Translations under genes and position numbers: made by a program | Shown: piece after piece, positions 56,050 to 64,000 of the stretch | Numbering within the stretch: position 1 is the first letter of the stretch | Layout of the letters: each line of letters begins with the position of its first letter | The notes under the pieces: generated by a model | The model's database searches: none | Told to the model about the DNA's origin: nothing | What the model saw: only the letters and a program-made list of their open reading frames with translations | NCBI RefSeq assembly: GCF_000315625.1 | Contig: NW_005434671.1 | Coordinates: forward strand, 1,041,170-1,105,169 | DNA from: Guillardia theta CCMP2712 | Lineage: Eukaryota; Cryptophyceae; Pyrenomonadales; Geminigeraceae | Length of the DNA stretch: 64,000 bases | Reading direction: 5' to 3'

Positions 56050-58863
56050 ATGTCCAGCAACGTCGGGGACGCGGCGAGTGTCTACCATGAGCGAGCGGGT
56101 CGGGCAGTCACTCCCTTGGATCAAAGGAGAGCAATCCTGCGATCGGGAGGTAGCCTGAGAGTGAGTTTCTCAGCTCCGACGGAGCATCAGGGGAAGGAAG
56201 AGACCGCAGAAGCTGCTGCTGCCCCCACACCCCATGAGCAGCTCCTGCCCACCAACCCGTCCACTACAGGCCCTCCCGCCGCTCTCACTGCGGCACAGCA
56301 GGTTGAACCTGAGGCTGTCGCGCAACCTCTGCAGCAGGTGGAGGATCAACCGAGCCTGCTGCAGCAAATCTTTGGGAAGTTTCAGTTCGACGTGTCCGAT
56401 TTCCATCGAGCAAAGGAAGCGAGAGTCGGAAGCGATGATCGTTACGTTGCCAAGGAAAAACCAACTCAGAGACATGAAACAATGGAGCAAGTGCAAGAAA
56501 TCCAGAATCGACCGCAAAGAGAGGGGAAGAATGAGGAGAAGACGGGAGTGTCTGACAACGCGTTCATCCATCGACGAATGAGGTGTGTTGCAAATCGATG
56601 TCATGGAGCATGACTGCTACCTGAAGCTACATCCATCACTCCCACGATTCCTTCAATCGTCGGAAGGAGGAGAAGAACCGTCGGCAGGTCGACTTGCCCT
56701 CCTGAGATCCGAATGAAATGATTATCTGGCAGGAGAGGGAGGCAGCAGAGAAAGCAGCAGTTCAAGCAGCTTTCTTGCAGAAGAAGATTGCGGCTGATAA
56801 CGCAGCAGCAAGGTTGAGTGAACATTCGTACTGATCTCTGACCTCTGACATTGTCTCAGCGTGCTGCAAGCATTCTGCCGAGCATCCACCTGGAGGGCCT
56901 TCCCGGACAAGAGAAAGATCTATTTTGAGGTGGTGGTGTACCTTGCATTCGAACAGGCTCTGTTGATCCGAAAATTCGCGCTATCATCGTTCTTGAGACG
57001 GAAGTACCAACACGATCCCTACATAAGCGAGAATGTTTTGCGATTTTTCCCGTCTGTTGGCAGAAGCAGGTTCCTCAATTGTTGCGATAGATGAGAACTC
57101 ATTTGTTCCATTGTAGCCTGACGATCAATTGGAAATGCAAACAAGTGGCTCAAAAGATTGATCAACGCCTTTTCATTGAAGCACATAAATTGCTAGTTAC
57201 AGCTATGTATGATCTTCAAGAGTTCGGGGTGTGAATGCTCCTGCATCTTTATCATCTTTTGACATCTTGATGGAAGGAAGCAATTGGCACTAAGGAAGAA
57301 GATCTCTTGACCATGCAATTGGTGCGGAGAGATAATGAGTTTTACGACCAAGACAATCCGTTCTGCTCTGCTCCAGGTCTCATGCTCAAACCAACATGTT
57401 TGTTTGTGATTCCAAGATCAGGATGCTCCCGCAAACCGATCCGTGTGTGCGAATGGGACAAGAAGAGTAAGATATGTGACCGGCACCAGTATCATTGTGT
57501 TTGGGATAGGTGAAAGCCCACTTCTGATCTTCGAAACATGGGATGAATGTTGGATTACAGAGACTCGCAGTCTCTTTTGTTCATGAGCCAACATAAGATG
57601 AACATCGCGTATAACAATAGGAAAGAGCATTTCTGGCTCACTATTCTCACTTCTTTGCATCAAAGGTGCGGACAAGGCTTCTGTTCTTCAGTGAATGCTT
57701 GTTGACCTCCGAGGCAGACTTGGAGCAGGAGAAAGCTGCATGATGAAGCAACTTGTCTTGTCAAAGAAGACTGGCGCCGAAAAGTAGCTCACCATTGAAT
57801 CGACGCTCTTGCAATCTTATTGTATGATCAGGTATCAGGGAAACCAGTTGCACTTGATACAAACCATCCTCAACAGAGCATGGACGGTCATGGTGCCTGA
57901 CGACGTGCCATCTGTCGAGGTCAAAGAACTACATCGGGATAGAAGATGTGACCCGATGACCCCGCAGGAGGCGGTGAGGACCTGCAAGGATGGGGTCAAG
58001 ATCATCATCAGGGAGGGGTACTACTCTTGGACCCACCCCGTCGAAGTGAGGAAGAGAGTCGAAGTCCAAGGAGAGAAGGGTATCTGCTCGGCGAGCTTGT
58101 TGCTGTGCTCACTGCCATGTCACAGGAGTGTTTCTTCATGGACCATGGTGCTTCGATGAGGACAGCGGTCACGGGAAGTTTGACAACATCACATTCATCT
58201 CTTCTTGTGGGAAGGGCCTGCACGTCTCTGGAGGGAGGTGGCACTTCACGGACTGCGTCTTTCAAGGACATGGCGATGGATGTAGTGTAGTCTCCTGTGG
58301 GGGGAACTCAGAGGTCTTGATGGAGCAGTCGATGATTTGCGGGCTCAAGACAGAAAGAGAAGTTCTGCATCCCTTGTTCTGCATCAGCGCCTTTGATCGC
58401 AGTAGCGTGAAGATGCATGCAACAGTGATCAAAGATGCATCTGGCAGTGGGGTAAGGGTCAGCGGCAGCGCGAGAGTGGAATGTATTGACTGTCATCTAC
58501 GGGATCATTCTCTCTCTGCCCTCAAGATTGATGAGGTGAGTTGTGCGATCTGCAGTGGATTAGCTTGATGATACATGCTCTCAGTGCTGTGAAGTGATGA
58601 TTCAAAACTCTCTTGCTCATCATAACGGATCGTTTTTGGATGCTCATTTCAACCCTTCAATGGCCTCATACTTTGACAAAACCCTCGGAAGTTCTGTCCA
58701 ACTATACGACAACATAATCTATGGAACAATGTGGGCAAGCAGACATCGCCCTGTTTACCTTCTTGGCAAGCGAGGAAGCAAGATTTCTATAGACAAAGGC
58801 GATGTTTTGCAGAAAACAAATTCTATCCTGAAGAGTTCACAATGCCTCTTGCAAGCACTCTGA
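56050..58863 (+). CDS. Multi-exon protein with C-terminal right-handed beta-helix
   Basis: ATG 56050 opens a low-complexity N-terminus (Ala/Gln/Pro-rich) followed by FGKFQFDVSDFHRAKEARVG. Exons at 56710-56815 (REAAEKAAVQAAFLQKKIAA) and 56861-57090 give a helix with an IQ-like AFCRAST. Further small exons follow (KIDQRLFIEAHKLLVTAMYD; EFYDQDNPFCSAP; RKEHFWLTILTSL). From 57835 the frame is conserved-looking: TPQEAVRTCKDGVKIIIREG, the usual entry strand of a parallel beta-helix, then repeated helix rungs (FDNITFISSCGKGLHVSGG, HFTDCVFQGHGDGCSVVSCG, SSVKMHATVIKDASGSGVRV, CEVMIQNSLAHHNG). Similar beta-helices occur in SHCBP1, FBXO11 and carbohydrate-active proteins; no catalytic residues can be assigned. 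The end at 58863 is tentative: an alternative last exon could run to 59063. Introns are approximate. Confidence 0.6.
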
Positions 58864-59214
58864 CCGGAAATGAACCCTTAATTTCCAATCATGTTCTCTC
58901 TAGCTCTTGGAAAGTTTTGACAGGAAGAGACTTGGCACCACAATATGTGTTGGAGCGAGAAAGGTGGTGTGAATGCGAAGGTTTGAAACAATCTGATACA
59001 TCTCTTGTCTTGCAGAATTCTGAATGCAATCAAAACTTCCAACACCTAGTCTCTACTAACTAGATCACAGTTGTACTTTAAAGTTGTGTAATGATGTACA
59101 TGAATCCGCATAAGCGCGCCAGTCAGGCGTAACGGGCTCCCTTGTCATCACGAGCTGACATCCATGTGTTTATTCTGGGCTGAGCATCATGACAGGACTC
59201 TGGAATCTTTGAAA

Positions 59215-60145
59215 TCACATGTCCAGTGATCTTCCATACGAAACGACTGATTGAAATTGATTGGGCGGTTGCATTGGAGCAGGAGAAGCATGATAAAACT
59301 GATTGGAGATCATTGAAGGTCCAACGGGAATCATGTGAGGTTGCTGAACAAACACTTGAGGTTGCGCCCCCCTCGATGAGGTGTCGATGGTGGATGAGAA
59401 CTCATCGCCGCCTGCATGCATTATTTTCCCTTCGGCGTAGATGCTCTGAGCTGCTCCAGCCTCAAGGAACTGACGAGCGAGGAGCAACGGCATGTGTTGC
59501 ACGGATCCATCCAAGAGCACAACCTGGCATGTGGGGCCTTCAGTGGGAATTTCTGTTAAAGATTCGTTGAAGACAGGAAGACTGCCAGCCGATGACACTG
59601 GTTGCCCGCTGTAGGACCGTGATGGGTAGCCCGGCATGGACGTTGCCATGGAGCCATTTTGATTCGGCAGAGCATATCCATGTCCGTTGACATTGCCCTG
59701 GTGCAAGATTCAGAACGTCAACATGATTGATGCAGACAAATCAGTCACAGTCCCTCACCTGCTGTGGATTGCTGTTGTATCCAGTAGGGTAAGGTTGCGG
59801 ATGAGGATGGGCACCTGGTCTAGCCTGTTGCGGGGGCTGCTGATAATGTCCACGCTGTGATGCCACCCGATGTCCATGGGCTGCCTGCGGATGCCTCCAA
59901 TGATGATGCGTAGGAGGGGACCGAGCTCGGGCATGCGTAGGAGGGGACCGAGCTCTGGCATGGGGAGGAGGAGAGCGGGCCCTCATGTGGGGAGGAGGAG
60001 AGCGTCCTCGCACATGAGGAGGTCCTTGAATTGGATGGGCAGGGGAGCGCCCTCGAGAAGCGGCCGCCGTTCGACTCCTTGTACCAGAGGGTTGTCCAAA
60101 CCCAAAGTGCGAATGATGATGCTGTAAATCAAGCGTCAGATACAT
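59215..60145 (-). CDS. Pro/His/Arg-Ser repeat protein
   Basis: Two exons join at a phase-0 intron (59707-59755). The upstream exon has tandem RARSPPPH / RARSPPTH octads (about 60030-59910) after HHHSHFGFGQPSGTRS, then His/Gln/Pro-rich sequence (GHYQQPPQQARPG). The downstream exon has Ser/Pro sequence and one more ordered block, CQVVLLDGSVQHMPLLLARQ then FLEAGAAQSIYAEGKI. RS/SP octads suggest an SR-like or polymerase-II-associated nuclear protein, but no RRM is present. The start is uncertain: ATG 60145 is taken, though an upstream exon near 60590 (MTFGPTPVPEPWAADDAEDR) with a GTAAG donor is attractive but out of phase with the acceptor I can see. Confidence 0.55.
59905..60025. repeat. In-frame 24-bp-type coding repeat (RARSPPPH octads)
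   Basis: Four to five copies of an approximately 24-30 bp unit (plus strand GTAGGAGGGGACCGAGCTC-like) encode RARSPPxH on the minus strand. Confidence 0.75.
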
Positions 60146-62105
60146 TCTTTTTGAGCTGTAGAAACAAGCTGATTGCAAGCACGCCACTACACAGATACGG
60201 ACACTTGGCCATAAGCGAGCCATCGTCACAAATTCACATGCGGCAACATCTCATCAGGGACATTCGATTCTTCAGACGATAAAGCTGCGGGCTGAGTCAG
60301 CAGCAGAGTGTCTGGCAATCATTGGATGCGAGGGGACTTTCATCCTAGATCGAGCGGAAGGGCACTGATAGAGGGAGGGCCACGGCAATCTGAGCAAATG
60401 ATCCGAGCACAACAGACCGTACTCATAGCCGGCGTTACTTTGTACAAGGCACGCAGCATCGACAGCAACGGATCGTCATTCATCCCATCGACACCATGCA
60501 GTCAACGCGTTTCTGTCTTACCGCTCCGCGCCCTGTCCTCTGCATCGTCGGCCGCCCACGGTTCCGGTACCGGAGTAGGTCCAAACGTCATGGTACAAAT
60601 TGAAAACAAAATGATACAAATATTGTAAATTTTCTACTGGCAGAACTGATCCAAAGTCAAATTTTTGTACCTCAATTTGCTCTTACAACAAGAAGTAATT
60701 TTCTTTTAGCTCACTTCTAAAACTTTGGTTGTTTGATCACTACAAAATTTTGATTTTAAAAATTATTTAAGATGCCTGGTAAAACATGCTGTAGTTTTAG
60801 AACTGTTTTTGGTCTGCAGTTAGTTTTAAAATCGCCGGATGCATTCCGGGAATTCTGATTTGTGCACTGCAGATCGAAAACAGTTCCGAGGCAAGCCTGT
60901 GAAAGTCAAGAACTTTTTAAAATCGCCGGATGCACTCCGGTAATTTGCCTCGAGGCAAGCCTGGTCCGAGGCAAGCCTGTGAAAGACAGAACTTGTTGCC
61001 GACCGATGCAGAAGTCATTAATTTTCCGAAACTTGGTTCTGACAAAATTCTTAAGTTCTAAAATATTTTGATATGAGCTATTTTACCTTCAGAAATTCAC
61101 TTTTCTGGAATATATTGGACAAATACTTCCCAAAAGTTGTTCTACAAGGACACACACTGAAAGTAGTCCAATTGTCGTTCGTCCTGGGGTACTCAACTTG
61201 AGCATCAAACGAAGGACACGACACACCAGGGGTAGGCTCTGATGGCAAACCCCGGCTTCAGATTGTGATGCAGAGGTAGAGGTTGTACTGAGTGTCATAA
61301 TAGCATCAGGCCTTGAAGTCAATACCCCGAAGGTCTGGATAGAGCCATTCGAGAATCCCCTTCGTTATGAGGGGTAGGGTAGTCAAAGCGTGCCCGAGGG
61401 TAGTGGTATCCGCCCTCGTTGCTAATAGGAGAGCTCCTGGAGACTACAGGGGTACATGGAGAAAGCGGTTTCGTCCCATTGGGTGGGGTGGGGTGGGGTA
61501 ACTGGGTGGGTGGGTGGGTGGGCTGGATGTGTGGAGGGACATGGTGGGTGGGAGGAATAAAAGCGGGAGAAAAAATAGACCTTGAGGGGTGGGGTGGTAA
61601 GGTATTTTCCTTCAGAGGATTACTATTATCAGGGTCTCCGTGGTGAGTTTCATGTGGAAGGGGGTAGTTATAGGATTGTTGTGGGGTAGGTTGGGTCAGA
61701 GTGATGTGGGGGTGGGTAAACTATGTGGGGTAGTGGATCCTTTGGCGGGAGATCCCGCTCCTCGTCCTGCCCCTGCAGCGTTTCGTCGATCTTGGTCGCA
61801 GCGCCTGCCCCCCCCTCCCCCCTCCACAACCTCTGTTCCTCTCCCTCCTCGTTGCAGGCATACCTTGTTCTGTCCGTGATCTGACGGGGAACTGTGCGTC
61901 TAGCTCGTGTCGGTCTCATTGAGCCACAATCACAAGAATTGCCAATACCCTCGATATCCTCGGAGGTGTTCTGCTTCGTTTGATTGTGCTGTAGTGGCTA
62001 AGAGGCATCTGTGGATAAGAGAAAAATCCTATCCTCCTGAGGGGCCAGAGCGAATCGCAGTTCGGATTGATTCAAAGGTCTGAGCGAGAAAAGTGCACTC
62101 CTAAA
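60146..62105. other. Intergenic with AT-rich part, direct repeats and G-rich array
   Basis: 60600-61090 is AT-rich and contains two copies each of TTTTAAAATCGCCGGATGCA and CCGAGGCAAGCCTGTGAAAG. 61100-61330 has mixed composition. 61370-61720 has GGGTGGGGTGGGG and GGGTGGGTGGG arrays. 61900-62100 is the presumed promoter and 5' UTR of the ANP32 gene. Confidence 0.55.
60820..60990. repeat. Partial tandem duplication in AT-rich spacer
   Basis: TTTTAAAATCGCCGGATGCAyTCCGG occurs at about 60824 and 60916. The companion motif CCGAGGCAAGCCTGTGAAAG occurs at about 60887 and 60967, with an extra CGAGGCAAGCCTG at about 60951. This gives roughly 80-90 bp units. Confidence 0.85.
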
Positions 62106-63091
62106 ATGTCTTTGGAAGAGAGTATTGCGAAGCAGATTGGTGATACAAAACCATTAGACGTTGAGAGGCTGTGTCTCGATCAAGCAAAATGTGGCGATAA
62201 CCTCGCTGCATTGTCTCCCTACAAAAACTTGGTTTCATTATCCCTGCAAGACTGTGGAATCACTTCGTTGGAAACCTTGCCAGAACTTAGCCTTTTGACT
62301 ACTCTGAAATTGGGCGATAATAGAATCAAAGGAGGTTTGGAGTTCATCACTAAATCTCCCGAACTAGAGAAGCTCTATCTTGCAGGAAACATGATACCTG
62401 ATATTGAGGCGTTGAAGCCTTTGTCCAAGCTGACTAAACTGGAATGGCTTGACCTGGAAGGAAATCCTGCCAAGGAGGAAGATGGCTATTCAGCTAAGCT
62501 GTTTGATTTGATTCCGTCGTTGGTGGTCCTAGATGGAAAGGACAAGGGTGGAGAAGAACTTGATGAAGCAGATGATGATGACGAGGTGGGGAACAAAAGT
62601 CATTAAAGCTCTGTGTTGTAACCTTGTACTCACTGTTCGGATTCTTATCAGGAGGAGGAAGAGGAAGAAGAGGGAGAAGATGAGGTGAGCGACAATTGAT
62701 GTAGATTCATTATTCTGATTCTTCTGACAGGACGAAGAAGTATTGAACATTTGGGATTTCCTGTAGATGTGCTAACAAATTTTTAGGGGGCGGAGGGCGA
62801 AGAGGAGGAAGAGGAGGAAGAAGACGATGAAAATGATAACTATCGCGCAATTCTTTCAGGAGACCAGGTTTACGAAGAAGACGAGGAAGATGGTGAGATT
62901 TCTTTTTTCGCTTTTAGCGGTATATGTTACCATGACGTTGTGGGTCAGACGATTTTCAACCTCCAGCTGAGGAACCTGAGGATCTTGAGATCGAAGAGGA
63001 AGAAGATGCGGATTTGGGTGAACAGACAGTGCTTGGAAAGCACGAGAGAGAAGATATCGATGATGGAGAGGACGAGCCCAACAAAAAGTGA
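62106..63091 (+). CDS. ANP32-like: ANP32-type acidic leucine-rich nuclear phosphoprotein
   Basis: ATG 62106 gives MSLEESIAKQIGD. Four to five LRRs follow: LVSLSLQDCGITSLETL, LTTLKLGDNRIKGGLEF, LEKLYLAGNMIPDIEAL, LEWLDLEGNPAKEEDGY, capped by LFDLIPSLVVLDG, the LRRcap of the family. After residue about 165 the protein becomes almost purely Asp/Glu over several exons (62584 onward, 62652-62683, 62731, 62788-62891, 62950-63091), with the end LGKHEREDIDDGEDEPNKK. ANP32 proteins are histone-binding chaperones and PP2A/HAT inhibitors in the nucleus. The acidic tail is spread over unusually many small exons separated by introns of about 45-60 nt. Confidence 0.9.
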
Positions 63092-63271
63092 ATGCTGACA
63101 ATTTTGAAGCGTTCACAATTTGGAAAATTGATCGTACATATTTAACGATGCCCACAAGACGGGAATGCTGACTTACGAGCGTTCGACTTCATGTAAATTC
63201 CGATATCGACAACAATGCTCTCTGCGGTTGAAGGCAAGGGTCTTCGACCTTTTATTGCAGGCGGCGCAGCC

Positions 63272-63779
63272 TCAACTGAGGGTGCCTTTCTTGAGAGCCT
63301 CGTATTGCTCCTCTATAGACAAAATTTTTCGTTTTCCAAGAGGTGCGCTGCTGCCTTGTGTCTGCAAAAGCAATTAAGTTATTGATTAATTAAAAATCGA
63401 AACAAGTTAATGATGAACCTTTGTGCCTGAATCTGATGATGCAGTGTTGAAGGTTGAAGATGGCGATCGTCCGACAAAGTTACTGCCGTATTCAACTTTA
63501 AGCGGAGGAGCATCAGGAGGAGACCATCTGCTCCTGGGAGGACCATGAAGAGTTCAGTTCAAGCATGAGATGAAATGGCAACTAAAACCTGTACACCCGA
63601 ATCTCATTTGGCTTCAAGGGCGATGTTGAAGTCAATGCAGGCCGGAGAGAAGCCATCTTGTAAGGGAAGAAAAATCCAAATAACATTGGGAGAATCTCAA
63701 GGTACTCCTTGTTTTTAGTGTAAGCGACAATGAGAACGAGAAGGAGCCCAAATCTTGCTGGTGTGCTGGGATCGAACAT
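63272..63779 (-). CDS. Small membrane protein, unknown
   Basis: ATG 63779 gives MFDPSTPARFGLLLVLIVAY, a hydrophobic helix, then NKEYLEILPMLFGFFFPYKM, a second hydrophobic patch, and a polar part. After an intron (about 63542-63587) comes SRWSPPDAPPLKVEYGSNFV. A last exon reads TQGSSAPLGKRKILSIEEQY then EALKKGTLS, stop at 63272. About 130 residues. Topology suggests one or two N-terminal helices with a soluble C-terminus. I do not recognise it. Confidence 0.6.
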
Positions 63780-64000
63780 TGTGCTTCTGTTCCCCTACGC
63801 AAAGATATCAAGCCAACTCGCACAGAGACATTTTGAATTACAGACTCTCCCAGCCTGTCTGCCGTGCGCGTGAGGAGAAATGCATACGCAAGACTTGAGA
63901 CGGCGCCTGCATGGCATCATGTTGTATCGGGCAGTGATATCATCGTACCTATCACAAAGCTATTCACGGTGGACTCGGGCAAGAAAAGATTCATCATTGA
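63780..64000. other. Right edge, unassigned
   Basis: The last 220 bp contain no complete gene. A short open frame may enter from the right edge, but there is too little sequence to judge. Confidence 0.4.

Overview
This is eukaryotic nuclear DNA: almost every gene is split by GT-AG introns, many only about 45-60 nt long with GTGAG donors. Gene content (radial spoke protein, COX5B, ANP32, NOTUM-like esterase, TBC Rab-GAP, F-box/Sec7 protein, TPR plus GT41 glycosyltransferase) indicates a flagellated protist. Two genes carry N-terminal leaders typical of an alga with a complex red-derived plastid. A DCC-family redox protein has a signal peptide followed by Phe at the likely +1 site and a basic, Ser/Thr-bearing stretch. 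An EF-1alpha carries a signal peptide plus linker ahead of its G domain. I infer a cryptophyte, Guillardia-like nuclear genome; the species is not proven by anything I could run.

Layout. 1-8.9 kb (minus): the exons of one very large, intron-rich gene that runs off the left edge, with introns full of microsatellites. 10.0-13.5 kb: a divergent pair, radial spoke head protein (minus) and armadillo-repeat protein (plus). 13.9-14.5 kb (minus): small zinc-ribbon protein. 15.5-18.4 kb (plus): receptor-like membrane protein, followed by a 100-N assembly gap. 19.5-24.3 kb (minus): TBC-domain protein with a proline-rich tail, then the leader-bearing EF-1alpha. 25.2-25.8 kb (plus): small RGG/RS protein resembling mRNA-export adaptors. 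26.0-30.4 kb (minus): TPR/GT41 glycosyltransferase with a signal peptide. 30.6-31.3 kb (plus): hydrophobic hairpin protein. 31.5-33.5 kb (minus): NOTUM/pectin-acetylesterase-like hydrolase. 34.2-35.1 kb (minus): plastid-type DCC protein. 36.0-39.1 kb (plus): NSF-N-like domain, PDZ and coiled-coil protein. 39.4-40.5 kb (minus): COX5B. 42.3-44.3 kb (plus): ribose-phosphate diphosphokinase. 44.5-46.3 kb (minus): F-box/Sec7 protein. 46.8-49.1 kb (minus): Ala-rich anchored coiled-coil protein. 49.4-54.1 kb (plus): coiled-coil/LRR protein. 54.5-55.1 kb (minus): small single-pass membrane protein. 56.0-58.9 kb (plus): beta-helix protein. 59.2-60.1 kb (minus): Pro/Arg/Ser repeat protein. 62.1-63.1 kb (plus): ANP32. 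63.3-63.8 kb (minus): small membrane protein.

The genes are functionally unrelated, as usual in a protist nuclear genome. Intergenic spacers hold three recurrent sequence classes: GGGGTAGGG-type G-rich arrays, GC-rich CGG/CCGG blocks, and AT-rich stretches with small palindromes. Exon limits were assigned by eye from splice sites and frame continuity. Where a start, an end or the joining of exons is uncertain, the entry says so.
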